Assembly (NCBI GenBank): GCA_946811185.2
Contig: OX328106.1
Coordinates: 8,288,777-8,352,776, forward strand
Direction of reading: 5' to 3'
DNA: 64,000 nucleotides
Source: Hippopus hippopus
Lineage: Eukaryota > Mollusca > Bivalvia > Cardiida > Cardiidae
In this document: positions 23,345 to 34,230 of the stretch, piece after piece
Layout: each line of letters opens with the position of its first letter
Numbering within the stretch: the stretch's first letter is position 1
Position numbers and translations under genes: made by a program
Notes under the pieces: generated by a model
Told to the model about the DNA's origin: nothing
What the model saw: only the letters and a program-made list of their open reading frames with translations
Databases searched by the model: none

Positions 23345-25174
23345 AACTCGATTATTGTTGCTAACTTACAAGCTTATGTAGCTGTCTTTTTGTTTTTGGG
23401 AACAAGTCAGTTTCAAAGCCATTAAGGCAATAAGAAGAAATGTCTAAAAAACTAACAATTTCTCCCATTTCTTTACTGTATGTGTATTATTGTAATTAAC
23501 ATTGAGCTATGTAGATTGCACCACAGGCCTCTGAAGCTCCATTTATCTGTCACGGAACACCATATTTTTCAAAGATCGATCATCGCACGCCGTTACTAAA
23601 AATAGCACACCGGCACATAACTTATATATCGTATATTATTACATAAAACTTACGTATACTAGTGTATTATCGTTACTTGGGTCCCGGTTATTGTTATGTT
23701 TTTATTTATGAGCGCGTGCTGGATTTTGTACTACTTCGCCATTTAGCGGAAAAATTACGTCGTTGTTGGTAAGATGTATACGTGCGGAAAATGTTATGAT
23801 ATTCATATATTTCTATAAAACTGATACTGCAGAATAAGTTTTTTAAAGCAAACAAAATTGTAAAAATATTTCTATTTATTCCCATATTAACTGTTTTATT
23901 ATTCTACATTCGGTGTAAATGTTACAGAACTATCTTCTTGTGTATGTATTCAACTAAGCTACATCCATTAACATGGACCTGTGAACGATATAGGCTAAGG
24001 TGATGATGCAGGATATTTATTTGTCTGTCTTTCGTTTTGTGTGATTAATAAAACATCACAGTCGTGTTTATGTACTTTCAATTTTTTTTTTATCGAACTC
24101 GTTGACTAAAATGTTTATGACGCTCTCCAAGGCTCGTGTCATACAATTTAAGTCAACTATGATAACATTGGTAATACATAAACACTCATGTTAGATCCTC
24201 TATCAATAAAACAAGGTGTTCAACATAATCAGAGAAAAATTGCCTCCTGCCCCCCTTCGGAAGAGAGAATATTAAAACGAAAACTGAAAAAAAACAGTGA
24301 TTGCTGGGGAAAGATTGAAAAATGCTTTTTTCTGTTGTTCTCTGACATAAAACCGTGTTAAACAATCCTTGCAAAGAGTTGACGCGGATCTCATGAATTT
24401 CAAAAAGCTTCCACATTTACCGGATCGCCATGTGCTGACGTCATACAATTCATTCTCTCGTAGCGAATCATAATTGACTTTTTTGTCGGTGTATTGATTA
24501 GATCATTAAGATAACATTTTATCTACTATACTTTAACTTTTTATCATTTCATCTAAGCCAGTATCACGAATTTTATCTTTCATTTGCATCTTTCCAACTG
24601 CGTATTTACCCTTTATTGGTAAAAAACTTTTGCGCTTTTTTTGATAATAAATTCACTGCGGAATAAAAAAATGTGTGACGTCAGTGCATGGCGATCCGGA
24701 AAGTGTAAAAGCTTTCATAAAACTCATGGATTCAGAGGTAATAAATTTATTTCGGGACATACGTACATATTACCTATTTTGCCATGACTTAAGGATCCTG
24801 AAAGCAACACCTGGTGTTTTTTGTAGACGATTAAGATCAGTTTGACCCCGGACATATAAGGTCACGATTTATATGTCCATAATATGGAATAAATCTTTAA
24901 CAGAAGACAAAATTTTAGATCCGTCCTTATTAAAATGATTTTCAGACGACAATTGGGCTCAAATAATAAGATTTATCTCTGAAAAGGAAAAAAACAGTTT
25001 CAGCATTTTCTTCTTTTCTCGTCTTTTTTTAATGTTCTTTCATCTTCAGGATCCTTAAACACGGGATTGTTTGATAAAGGGTCTCCTAGTCTTGCTATAT
25101 AAACTTTTTACTTCTGAAAAATAATCATAAATATGGAGTTTTTCTTTTTAAGGAAAAAAGGGGGACACACTCAC
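23345..25174. other. CTL-C intron
   Basis: No exon recognised. It contains an inverted pair at 24405-24445 and 24672-24712 and a decayed F3 element at 24785-25075. Confidence 0.5.
24405..24712. repeat. Inverted repeat with 40-bp arms and CRE-like TGACGTCA
   Basis: Left arm (TTTACCGGATCGCCATGTGC then TGACGTCAT) is repeated in reverse at 24672-24712. The loop is about 225 bp. A small DNA element is likely. Confidence 0.5.
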
Positions 25175-25341
25175 CAGTTCTTGTTTGGTATTAAATGCCA
25201 CGAGGTAGGACGTTGTTGGAAAACTTAGTTGGTTGCACTGGTTGTGCGCCTCATCAAAATTTGCAGTTGTGTTACTGATATAGTAGTAGTTGGAATGATC
25301 TTGTTTGTTTATTGTTAGCCAGCCAGTTGGACAGGGAGCAT
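25175..25341 (-). CDS. CTL-C exon 4 (start of CTLD 2)
   Basis: 167-nt exon with an AG acceptor at 25342-25343 and a GTGAGT donor below 25175. It encodes CPTGWLTINKQDHSNYYYI, then ANFDEAHNQCNQLSF and YLVAFNTKQEL: the first cysteine, an aromatic strand, a helix with the second cysteine and the conserved L-V-x-F-x-T-x-E strand of a CTLD. It is preceded in the gene by the end of CTLD 1, so CTL-C has at least two domains. Confidence 0.85.
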
Positions 25342-25787
25342 CTGAAGGATAGGAGAATAATCACCTTGGGTAGCAGGTGACGAGCGCATATGTGCACAAC
25401 GTGATTGCTAAATTGCATCCCTTTATGTGCCAAATACTACATGCCTCTTAATGAGTTCATTTTTAACAAAAAAATCTATAACAGCCTGAAAGTGGTATTT
25501 CGTTATGCATCGCGAGAAACATTATATTAAACAGCCCAACTGATCACTTCCGAGTGCCCTAGTAGTGATCCGGCGGTCCCATTATACGAGATATATTTAA
25601 CATTGTAGTCTGCAAATGCTTCAAATCTAGACTAGTCCTTTATTTTGTCGTCTGCCATTAAGTTTACTCAGGGCTATTCGTTCGGTCTTGAGACAATTCA
25701 TGGATTACATGTATCAAATAAAAGTCCCTGGACACCCACACCAAGGTCTCTAGACACATACCTTCATTTACTGAAAAAGAGCGTTAC

Positions 25788-25915
25788 CTTCTGAGTTCTG
25801 CTCGCAAATGAACCCAACTTGTATCAGACAGTTGACGTCATTGAAAGTGCCCCCTTTGAAAATAACAGCACAGTCCTCCGATCCTTTGTAGTTATTTGGC
25901 TCCTGGTGCCATTTA
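25788..25915 (-). CDS. CTL-C exon 3 (end of CTLD 1)
   Basis: 128-nt exon with an AG acceptor at 25916-25917 and a GTAACG donor below 25788. It encodes KWHQEPNNYKGSEDCAVIF, then FNDVNCLIQVGFICEQ. An EPN motif and the later FND are the calcium and mannose-type ligand residues of functional CTLDs. The Polinton target duplication begins only 16 bp upstream of the acceptor, so the branch point and pyrimidine tract of this intron now come partly from the element or have been lost. Confidence 0.85.
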
Positions 25916-25933
25916 CTAGATAAATGAAGACGC

Positions 25934-25939
25934 TACATG
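25934..25939. repeat. Polinton target-site duplication, left
   Basis: TACATG, identical to 42551-42556. Six bp is the usual Polinton duplication length. Confidence 0.95.
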
Positions 25940-26797
25940 AGTAGATATGAAATGAGAGTTCTGGGGCAAGGCCATTTTCTAGGACTTTCTCATCGCGAGC
26001 GAGTTAATCCGGTTTGGGTCCGGCTGGATCCGGTTCTGAGTTGAGCGAGTTTAATCCGGTTCCGGTCCCCGGCTAGATCTGGTTTGGGTCCCCCGGTTTT
26101 TGGTTGGGTCAAAATCTAGGACGAAATTCAAATTTTCCCTGGATCTAGTTTAACTGAACCCACGCACCAAGGCATCAAGGCATCCAGGCATCCACGCACA
26201 TCAAGGCATCCATACTGTTGTTAAGGCATCCAAGCATTAAGGCATCTAAAACTTTTCAATCCATGCATCATACTGCTAAGGCATCAAGGCACATCAAGGC
26301 ATCCATACTGTTGTTAAGGTATCCAAGCATTAAGGCATCTAAAACTTTTCAATCCATGCATCATACTGTCTTTAAGGCATCCAAGCATCCATACTGTCAG
26401 GCATCCATACTGTCAGGCATCCAAAGCATCCAAGCATCCAAGGCATCCAAGCAAAAAACTTTCCAATCCAAGCATCCAAGGCATCGAGGCACATCAAGGC
26501 ATGACGTGCATCATACTGTAAGGCATCCAACTGGCATATGCTAAGGCATCCAGACATCCAACTGACATAAGCTAAGGTGTGGGAGATTGAGGGACCCGAT
26601 AAATGTTTAGACATCCAACGACGCATCGCATCACGTTCCCCACCGATCGGTAGGGAGGTGATCTGAGGGAGCCAACTAGGATCGGTAGATCCCGGGTAGC
26701 CAAGTCTACCCTTTGTCTCCCGACTTGTTCGGTTCGTTTGGGATCTTAGTATGCCCCCAAGCTAAGGTATCGATATTATTCTCGAGGATATAGCGTT
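25940..26797 (+). repeat. Polinton left terminal inverted repeat
   Basis: 858 bp, matching 41693-42550 in reverse complement with about six substitutions and no net indel by eye. It holds an outer unique part, a GGCATCC-rich minisatellite and, at its inner end, the last 92 bp of the polymerase gene. Confidence 0.95.
26160..26580. repeat. GGCATCC-rich minisatellite in left TIR
   Basis: Irregular repeats of AAGGCATCC and CATACTGT words, including a duplicated block of about 90 bp (about 26200-26370). Open frames on both strands here are repeat artefacts. Confidence 0.85.
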
Positions 26798-29700
26798 TAT
26801 CATCGTTACCGCTCAAAGCGATTTTATTAACCTCTTCGGTATACAACTCGTGATTATGACTCCTAATAACCGTCATTCTCCTTAATTGCGACTTATTTTC
26901 GAACAAACACTCTCTATAATGTTCATGTTTAATGAATGCTTCTACCACGTGCCTTTTAATTCCCTTACATTTTTTATTCTCACCATCATCATCATCACAC
27001 ATTTTATAAGAGTATAGTTTAGCCCTGAGGCCTACAAACTCTTCGATAATCTTACCACTCTCCTCATCTTTAAACATACCCACAACTTTCTTATTTAATC
27101 CCGTGGGAATACCCGAAGGATGATCGGACGGATAATCGCTCGTATCAAACCAATCTTTAACGTCGTCGCTAATATCTTTATAAAAATCTTCCGTTTCTAT
27201 TTCATACATTAAGCTATCCGTATCGGTGAAAAGAAGTTTAGCTTTTTCACCGTATTTATTTTTAATATAATTATAATGAAAGTCATACATCTATGTCTTA
27301 CTTAAATCTAAAATACACATTCCTACGTAAATAGGTTTATTAAATATTAAACGCGGTTTTTTTCATTTGAATTATACATAAATTTTCGTCGAGGACGGTT
27401 ATATCGTGAAAGTTAGGTTTAGCGGCTAATTTTTCCGCCTGTTTCCTGGTACTAACTAATCTTATATCTACTCTATTCCTAATATTTTCCATAGTCTTAC
27501 CAAATACGGAATTGTTCATAAGTTTGAAGAAATCCTTTTCAAACGTGGATTTAGCTTTCGCTCTTAGGTTAGTATTTTTATCGATATAAGGTTTTAACCA
27601 TTCGCTCTCATCGAAAGTTAACCCTCTATGAATCTTTTTAAGCTTTAGACCTTTACTTAAATATGTCTTTAAATTTTCGCAATGTAATATATCTCTTTAT
27701 CGCGTAAATTAGGTATAAGTTTCTCGACTTTACCAGTCTTTAATCTTTCGGGAGCTAATGGGAAATCGTTATGCCAATCGTGTAATTCTGTAGGATATTC
27801 TAAATCAACCTCCAATATACAAGGTTGACTTCGCCAATTTTATAAATCATCCATCCATTTAAAATTACCGGTGGGAAGTTTTTGACACATCGCATAACCA
27901 TAGAGATTATTCGCGTCCAAATAAGTAATAAATTTCGAGAGTTCTTTCGGATCGTATTTTTCACCCATATATTTATTATTCGCTTTCGCGTGTCGTTTAA
28001 AAATAGTCGAGACTCCACCTCTTATTCCGTTTTCGATAAATAAAATCATGTCAGGGTCCGATAATAATTCTAATTTTACCTTAGTAGTTTTTAACATCGC
28101 CTCCCAAGCTAATCCAGGCGCTGTATAAAACCCAGATGGATCTAATCCGTAATTATCGAAGCAAACGTTCCTGAAATTTTCGAAGACATCCGCCAACAGT
28201 AGAACGTCGGTCTTATTATATAAGTCGTGATAATCTTTAAAAGTTTTCATCCCGAATGTTTTCCATACATTTCGCGCGTGTTTATAATCCTCCTTTTTAA
28301 TTCCACTACATCTAAGCTTCGAGTAAAATTCTCTTCGCTCGGGTAATCTCGTTTCCTCTAATTTACTGAGGCTATCGAACCATTCGTACGGAAATATACC
28401 CTTTTGAGAGACCAATTCGAGCATTTCCCCCTCGAAATATTTCGCGAGATTAATCTTGTCCTCCTTAGCTAGAGTGCTAGCTAATTCGTCTAAACTTTTA
28501 CCTAAAAATCTTAAACTATCGAGGAATCTAATCTCGTGCGTTTTAGTTTTCTTCGCCCCTTTAACGGTGTATTCTATCGGCACCTTTTAAGACACGCTTA
28601 TGTACGTTTCCTTGTTTGTAGGTATACAACTCGTCTCACCCGGTGTACTCATTAAATCTTTTATAAATAAATGAGCGTCGTACTTACTAAAATTATGAAA
28701 GAATACGGGAGTAAAAGTAGGTCTTCTATATTTAAAATTACACTCATTGTGCGCAGCTCCCCTAAACTTCCCGGTAAAATGGCAATGGTCTCTCACTTTT
28801 TTCATGCCTTTTGAAAATGGTTCCCCACATATCCAACAATTTCTCGCTTCGTTAAACTTTCTTTTATCCTCGAGTCTAAAAATCATTTCCCTCGTGGGTA
28901 TACTATCTATTTCTCTTATAACATCTTCTAAATCCCTCACGAATTTCTTAGACGCATTTTCGCCGGAATATTGGAAAATTCTCGAAGGGAAAACATCTTC
29001 GTAAAGCGATTCAACGTAAAAACAATACCCTGAAATGTTATGCTCATTAATTACTCTCGTACAGTTACCTTTCTTTTCGTTTTTCTTTTCTAATGTAGAC
29101 TCCATATCCGCGTAAATCGTAAATGGGTGTCTCTGTTGTTTATGGAAATGCTTAAAAAATAACGTGCTGCCCTTTTCGGGTAAGTCTATTCTACAAGCAT
29201 CTTTTTCACCGCAATACTCTAAATGTTTATTTAAAGTTTCTTCTTTCGTGAAATGATTTAAACATCTTTCGCAAATATAAATTTCACCGTTATGATCGGA
29301 TATTTGTTTAGGTAACAATCTACTCATATTTTTAATTAAACAATAATGTTTTTTACCATCCTTCTCAAGGAGTAAAAGATTAACGTGATGTTCTCTTTCT
29401 CCCTTATTAACTTCTTTACTTATACTAAGCGGGTAGACACCAACGGAATCGCTATACGCGAATATCGATACGGATATCGAAGGATTTCGTTTCTCAAATT
29501 TAATTCTATCTTGAATGGAAACGGGGTAATTAATTCCTTCCATATTTATATCGTTTAATAATGGTTCTAGTCTACCAATTCCTTCGGGATTATTATCCGT
29601 CGGGTTCAAAGCAAAAGAATACAATACGCGAAACACTTATCATCATTTATATTTTTCGGATTAATAACGCTTTTTGTACTCGCTATTTTAGGAGGAGTTG

Positions 29701-30718
29701 GTAGCCAAGAACTACCTCTTATTGGGTTAAACGATACTGTGTGCAATCTTAAATAGATTACGTAAATAACTCTCCAATATTCCTCCTGCATCTCCTTTTC
29801 CGCAATTTTACTTAATATGTCACTCGCCATATCCTCGTATATTTCATTTGCATCATCTCCCTCTAAATTAACGATTGGATAATTGGGACCAAAATTCATA
29901 GGTTTTAATTCTTTCGTTTTAGAGTGTTTCATCATACACATCATAATAATTTTAACTTTTGTTTGCTGATTATTTCTCATAACATCAGTTAATTTATCTT
30001 TAGCCAAATCGAGGAAACTAGCCGGTGTATAAGAGCTTTTAGCTTTTATAAGATATTGTCTGGTAAATCCGCCAAATGCCGACGGTCCTTCTTCAATCTC
30101 TATTTCATCCTTATCCCTATCCTTATATAACCTATTTATTTTTCTTTTTAAAGCTTCTATCTTAGGCGATATATTTCTCGGAATTTCCTTAATGCTATCT
30201 AATTATTTTATCAACTCATCAGTCGCGTTTGTAACGGGTGTTGGTGAGGGGAATTCTTCTGGCGGTGGTGTGTAAGGCGTGGATTGCATTACCGAGGCTC
30301 CGAGATAACTAATATCATAATCTAATAACGGCGCTCTCCGATTACTTAGAAGGTCGATTAATTCGGCTCTTTTAAGTCTAGAGTATCCTCGAATTCCTAA
30401 AGACTTAGATTCCCGTTTTAAGTCTCTTACTGTTTGTCCTCGGAATTGATCGGCTAGACTAAGAGGTGGAGGGTTTTCTAGACGGTCGATTAATTCGGCT
30501 CTTTTAAGTCTAGAGTATCCTCGAATTCCTAAAGACCTAGATTCCCGTTTTAAGTCTTTTATTGTTTGTCCTCGGAATTGATCGGTTAGACTAATAGGCG
30601 GAGGATTTTCTAGACGGTCGATTAATTCGGCTCTTTTAAGTCTAGAGTATCCTCGAATTCCTTTAAACCTAGCTAAATGTTTTAAACCCCTAACTGTATA
30701 TGTATTATAATTATTCAT
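26706..30718 (-). pseudogene. Protein-primed DNA polymerase B (Polinton pPolB) with N-terminal SAP-like repeats, broken
   Basis: Replicase of the element. From the N-terminus: three SAP/Rho-N-like repeats (30718 to about 30330), a PolB N-terminal region, a Cys/His finger (ICERCLNHF, about 29270), exonuclease motifs IYADMES, FSKYDAHLF and EIRFLDSLRF, polymerase motif A (YLDANNLYGYAM), motif B region (MNNSVFGKTMEN) and motif C (FTDTDSL). It is interrupted by TAA 30203-30205, a -1 shift in the A run 29613-29616, TAA 28587-28589, TAA 27840-27842, a -1 shift near 27686-27690, a +1 shift in the T run 27357-27363 and TAG 27291-27293. Open segments are 30203-30718, 29606-30202, 28587-29636, 27840-28583 and 26706-27290. 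In-frame continuity across the stops shows one ancestral gene of about 1,330 codons. Its 3' end lies inside the TIR. Confidence 0.9.
30330..30715 (-). repeat. Tandem SAP-like coding repeats
   Basis: Three copies of about 45 codons with the core GIRGYSRLKRAELIDRL, separated by a proline-rich linker. Two units are almost identical at the DNA level, which implies recent duplication or conversion. SAP-like motifs bind AT-rich DNA in other proteins; here they may help the polymerase find the termini. Confidence 0.8.
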
Positions 30719-30773
30719 TTTTAATTATAATACATATTTCTTTAAATTAAAATATTTTTATTTAAGATTAAAT

Positions 30774-31145
30774 TCAATCCGTTAGAATCGTAACCTTATT
30801 TTTCCAAATTTTCCCATTAAAGTTATTAACCGTTTGCGCGCTGCAATCAAAAAATTTACTCGTGCTATAAAGCGATGGAAAGGTTTTTATTTCACCAGTT
30901 TCAACATCCTCTATACTAACTTTCTTAGCATTATTAAAAATATTTTTTAATCTATCGTACTTAGGGTCTTTACTTCTTTCTTTAGGGACTCTGCTTCTTT
31001 CTTTAGGGACTCTGCTTCTATTAGATACCTCATCGTACAATCCGACTTTTTTCGTCAACTCAATTAAGCGATTTTTACTCCAGTAGGAGTGGAAAATTAT
31101 TTCATTTTCTTTAAGAATTTCTTTTAAATCCTCGACCCGTATCAT
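30774..31145 (-). CDS. Small SAP-like/NUMOD1-like DNA-binding protein
   Basis: 123 residues, intact. Residues 1-40 (VEDLKEILKENEI ... WSKNRLIELTKK) resemble a SAP-type helix pair. A basic SRVPKER repeat occurs at about 43-56. Residues 75-120 (EDVETGEIKTFPSLYSTSKF ... GKIWKNKVTI) look like the NUMOD1-type DNA-binding repeat found beside homing endonucleases. No nuclease domain is present. It lies between the polymerase and the capsid gene and is preceded by a TTAAGTTAAGCA element. A DNA-binding or accessory role is inferred. Confidence 0.65.
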   Translation of the reverse strand: MIRVEDLKEILKENEIIFHSYWSKNRLIELTKKVGLYDEVSNRSRVPKERSRVPKERSKDPKYDRLKNIFNNAKKVSIEDVETGEIKTFPSLYSTSKFFDCSAQTVNNFNGKIWKNKVTILTD

Positions 31146-31194
31146 TTTGTTTTTATATAAGATCTATTTGCTTAACTTAACTTCATTTCATTTT
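31146..31194 (-). promoter_or_regulatory. Candidate Polinton promoter element (copy 1)
   Basis: On the minus strand AAGTTAAGTTAAGCAAAT (31166-31184) is followed by TTATATAAA and the ATG at 31145. The same arrangement occurs before 32913 and 36891. Confidence 0.4.
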
Positions 31195-32517
31195 TTAATA
31201 CACTACACTCATTTTATTTCCGTCAGACTGGAAGTTAATTAATCTATCGCAAATAATAACGGCGTATGCCTACGTGTTCGCGGGCGGATTTTCGGTAAAC
31301 TTTGCTTTGATTTGGATATCGGTGACCGAGTATTTTAATCTTTCGCTCTGTCTGGAAACGTCGAATAAAAACAAAGGATAAAGGTTTTTATAATCCGAGG
31401 GGGTAATGTTAGGATTCGATACCAATTCGTCCATGTTATAAAACTTAGATCTAAATAAAGCGGCGTCACCATACACTCTACTAAATTGGTTCGCAACGAA
31501 CGAAATATTATAGTCAGCCAAAGGATATCTAGTAGAATTTAACGTGACGTACATATTATTAACGTTTGCATGATTAAATATGGCCGGATTTCGTTCTTGA
31601 TTACCAGTTTTATCGGTTTGAAAACCGACGATAATAAAACGCGGTACTTTGGGAGACGATTTAACGGAAAGTCTCCAGGTAAACGACGTTGACTGAGGAA
31701 CCGCGACAGAGTCGCATTGCCGCATTCTATATCCGACCGGTATTTTTTCTTTTTTCTCGATAATTTTATAAAGTGCCATCTTCTCTCCATCTTCGGGTAG
31801 AACGTGCGGTATAAACCAAGATATTTTAAGTAAATTAATTCTACCATTAACGGGAGCAGCAACACCACCAACAGCACCAGCTTTAAAGACTGCGTCGTTA
31901 TCGTCGTTTCTCGTTAATGTGAGAGTTTGCTTCATGCCGTACAATATCTTATCATAATCGTCGCAAAAACCGAATATATGTTTTAACGGAACTCTGAAAC
32001 TAAAGGTACCTCTCGGAAGAGGATCGTTAATAATATAATTTCTTCTTACGGTAAAACCAGCGTTAAAGGTAGCGGGATCAGCGGGATCAGAACCTGCGGC
32101 GGTGTTGGTGACCTTATACCAACATTGATTTAACCCTACCGATTTAGAAAAATCGTCCGGATATTTTAACAAACCGAGCATCGTAGTAGCCTGACCAGGA
32201 TACAATAAGGACTCAATCTCCATACCCGAAAGTTGATACTTAATATTTTTAAAAAGATACATGAGACCATTGTTTGTTAAAGAAATATTAGTGTTAGCAT
32301 CGTAAACCGCTCCAGTATCACTTCTTACTAATTCACCTATAATAAGCATATAACTCTCGCTAGGATGCGTAAAAATATCTTGGGTCTCGATGTTAATCCT
32401 AATTTCTCCTCCCGAGTTGTTGAGGTTTGTACCGGTGATTGGTAGGTACTCAAAGTGTTCATACTCAACGATACTATCGTCTTTTAAAATTGGTTCGGTG
32501 ATTTTTAAAATCTCCAT
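31195..32517 (-). pseudogene. Double-jelly-roll major capsid protein, with a premature stop near the C-terminus
   Basis: Major capsid protein candidate of the element. 415 residues are open from ATG at 32517 to TAG at 31270-31272. The same frame continues for 24 codons (ending NFQSDGNKMSVVY) to TAA at 31195-31197, so the TAG is a late lesion. The protein starts MEILKITEP, has GEIRINIETQDIFTHPSESY near residue 37, and ends with a strand-rich half containing PRFIIVGFQTDK and DVSRQSERLKYS. This architecture matches the double-jelly-roll-like family of Polinton capsids. Such capsids form trimers and need the protease and packaging ATPase also encoded here. Assignment is from sequence resemblance, not structure. 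Confidence 0.8.
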
Positions 32518-32565
32518 ATTTTATAATTACAATTATAATTTTTTAAATTAAAAATTATAATTGCG

Positions 32566-32913
32566 TTAGTAGATCCAAAGCTGGGGGAAAGACTTATTTT
32601 GGGCATTAACATACACACCTTTAAGTCTAATGATACTCATGGTACCTACTTCAGTTTTAGGATAAACTTTGTTACCGTATACCAACGTTACTCGGGGTAT
32701 ACCCCACTTTTCTAAACGTATATTTACCTTTTCCTCAATCTCTTTCATCTTGGTTACTTTTTCGGGAGATAACTTGACAACAGATTTTTTATGACCGTAT
32801 TTCGTTTCATTAGTTTCGAGGATTTCGCAATCTTTTAGATCAAAAGACGCGCCTAGTATATTAATAGATCTAGTACCGTATTTTTCATAATATACACGAT
32901 TGAATGTTAACAT
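32566..32913 (-). CDS. Conserved small Polinton protein, possible OB-fold
   Basis: 115 residues, intact, function not recognised. Mixed alpha/beta composition, with KLSPEKVTKMKEIEEKVN (helix) then RVTLVYGNKVYPKT and RLKGVYVNAQNKSFPQLW (strands). The final strand-turn-strand ending in an aromatic residue is reminiscent of phage single-stranded DNA-binding OB-folds. This is only a hypothesis, attractive because a protein-primed replicon would need such a protein. Located between capsid and core-like genes. Confidence 0.55.
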   Translation of the reverse strand: MLTFNRVYYEKYGTRSINILGASFDLKDCEILETNETKYGHKKSVVKLSPEKVTKMKEIEEKVNIRLEKWGIPRVTLVYGNKVYPKTEVGTMSIIRLKGVYVNAQNKSFPQLWIY

Positions 32914-32957
32914 TCTTTTTTATAAGGAATTTCAAATGCTTAACTTAACTTAATTTC
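32914..32957 (-). promoter_or_regulatory. Candidate Polinton promoter element (copy 2)
   Basis: AAGTTAAGTTAAGCATTTG on the minus strand overlaps the stop of the upstream gene and precedes TTATAAAAAAG and ATG 32913. Confidence 0.4.
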
Positions 32958-33355
32958 CATACTACTTTAATACCCGCACCACCGTTTAATTTTTTAACTA
33001 AATCTTGAATAGCAATAGCGCTTCCATCTATTAATGTACTAACGTTTTGCGTTTCGACTCGGGTGCCCCCAGGGACTGCATCATATCCCAGACGATGTAA
33101 AATTTTCTTCGATTTTGGTGTTAAAGCTTTCGTAACCAATTTTTTCCCTACGTCCATAACCTTGCTTTTCCCAGCCTCTAAAGCTTTCTTCGCACCTTCC
33201 TTAGCTACACTCTTTCCCACATCGAGGGCAGAACTGGCGAGTTTTTTAGCCGCTCTACTCGTAAAAAGCCTCCCTAAATACTTAGTTAAAGTATCGAAGA
33301 TTCCGGAACCACCGTAGGAATAGCTTCTTTTAAATCCGCGTTTTTTAATAATCAT
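32945..33355 (-). CDS. Basic amphipathic virion-type protein
   Basis: 136 residues, intact. An N-terminal basic, glycine-containing stretch (KKRGFKRSYSYGGSGIFDTL) is followed by Ala/Lys-rich amphipathic helices (KKLASSALDVGKSVAKEGAK), a LTPKSKKILHRLG segment and a C-terminal AIAIQDLVKKLNGGAG. Composition and position next to capsid genes resemble adenovirus-type core or membrane-active minor proteins, which is an inference. The gene overlaps nothing; its start lies 4 bp below the end of the next upstream gene. Confidence 0.6.
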   Translation of the reverse strand: MIIKKRGFKRSYSYGGSGIFDTLTKYLGRLFTSRAAKKLASSALDVGKSVAKEGAKKALEAGKSKVMDVGKKLVTKALTPKSKKILHRLGYDAVPGGTRVETQNVSTLIDGSAIAIQDLVKKLNGGAGIKVVWKLS

Positions 33356-33358
33356 ATT

Positions 33359-34204
33359 TTATAATATAGACATTAATTTTTTATAAGCGTTCGAATTTAA
33401 AACGCCTTGCCTTTTTAATTCGTCGCAAATACCTACTAGCTCTTTTCTTACTCCCGTGTTACCCGCCTTTTTACTCGCCAACAACAGGTCTAGTCTTTCT
33501 AGTAACGCGTTAGGATCGGACGGGATAACAACGATGCCCTTTCCTTCGTAATAATCTCTATTATTCCAAATGGTTCTGACTATCCTATTCCACTTTTGCC
33601 CTCTATTGCTTTTAGGATATTGACTTCCCGGGTCGTTATTACGATAAAGAGTGTTGGTTTTTAACACCAATCTCGCGTAATTGTTATAATCCTCATTCGT
33701 ATAAATATTATCATCCGGGTTCTTAGACATGATTAACTCCCATAGACCGGGGGTACCTTCATATTCTTCATCCTCAACAATAATATTGTCATCTATAATA
33801 ACAATTGGTTTGTTGCCGATATGAAAATTACCCTCTTTGACATATATTCCGTACGTTTTATCAGCTCCAGACTGAGTAGCAATCCTTTTTAAATAGTGTT
33901 CCGCTATTGGTCCAATAAATTGTGTATCTTCTGATGGTTTGATAGAAGGAAAGGCCGGAAACGTAATTTCTTTAGGTAACTGCTCGATACCCTCTTTAAT
34001 AGGTTTAAGCCCTTCCGTAATCTCCCTCGTTGCAGCTTTTTGCGTTTCCGTTATAGGTCTAAAAAACTTCGAAAGATCCGTTTGAAGTTGCTGTTCGCCC
34101 TTTCTCTCCGCTAATAGATTATCCCAAATATTCTTTCTCGTTTCGAGATACTCTTTTACGATTAAGTCCCTTTTTGCGGGATCAGCGATTTTTAAAAAAG
34201 ACAT
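33359..34204 (-). CDS. Conserved Polinton protein with C-terminal GTPGLWEL domain
   Basis: 281 residues, intact. Residues 1-75 are predicted coiled coil (KEYLETRKNIWDNLLAE ... ITEGLKPIKEGIEQL). A conserved domain covers about 110-240, with YGIYVKEGNFHIGNKPI, EYEGTPGLWELIM, and PKSNRGQKWNRIVRTIW. The C-terminus has SDPNALLERLDLLLASKKAG. I recognise this as a recurrent Polinton gene of unknown function (DUF8207-like by memory). It is probably structural or involved in packaging. Confidence 0.65.
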   Translation of the reverse strand: MSFLKIADPAKRDLIVKEYLETRKNIWDNLLAERKGEQQLQTDLSKFFRPITETQKAATREITEGLKPIKEGIEQLPKEITFPAFPSIKPSEDTQFIGPIAEHYLKRIATQSGADKTYGIYVKEGNFHIGNKPIVIIDDNIIVEDEEYEGTPGLWELIMSKNPDDNIYTNEDYNNYARLVLKTNTLYRNNDPGSQYPKSNRGQKWNRIVRTIWNNRDYYEGKGIVVIPSDPNALLERLDLLLASKKAGNTGVRKELVGICDELKRQGVLNSNAYKKLMSIL

Positions 34205-34230
34205 TTTTTATATTACTAACATAATTTTTA

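Noticed and set aside
26218..26626. Overlapping frames of about 84-108 codons on both strands in the left TIR (and their mirror at 41864-42272)
   Set aside because: They run through the GGCATCC minisatellite, are open on both strands and have no domain.
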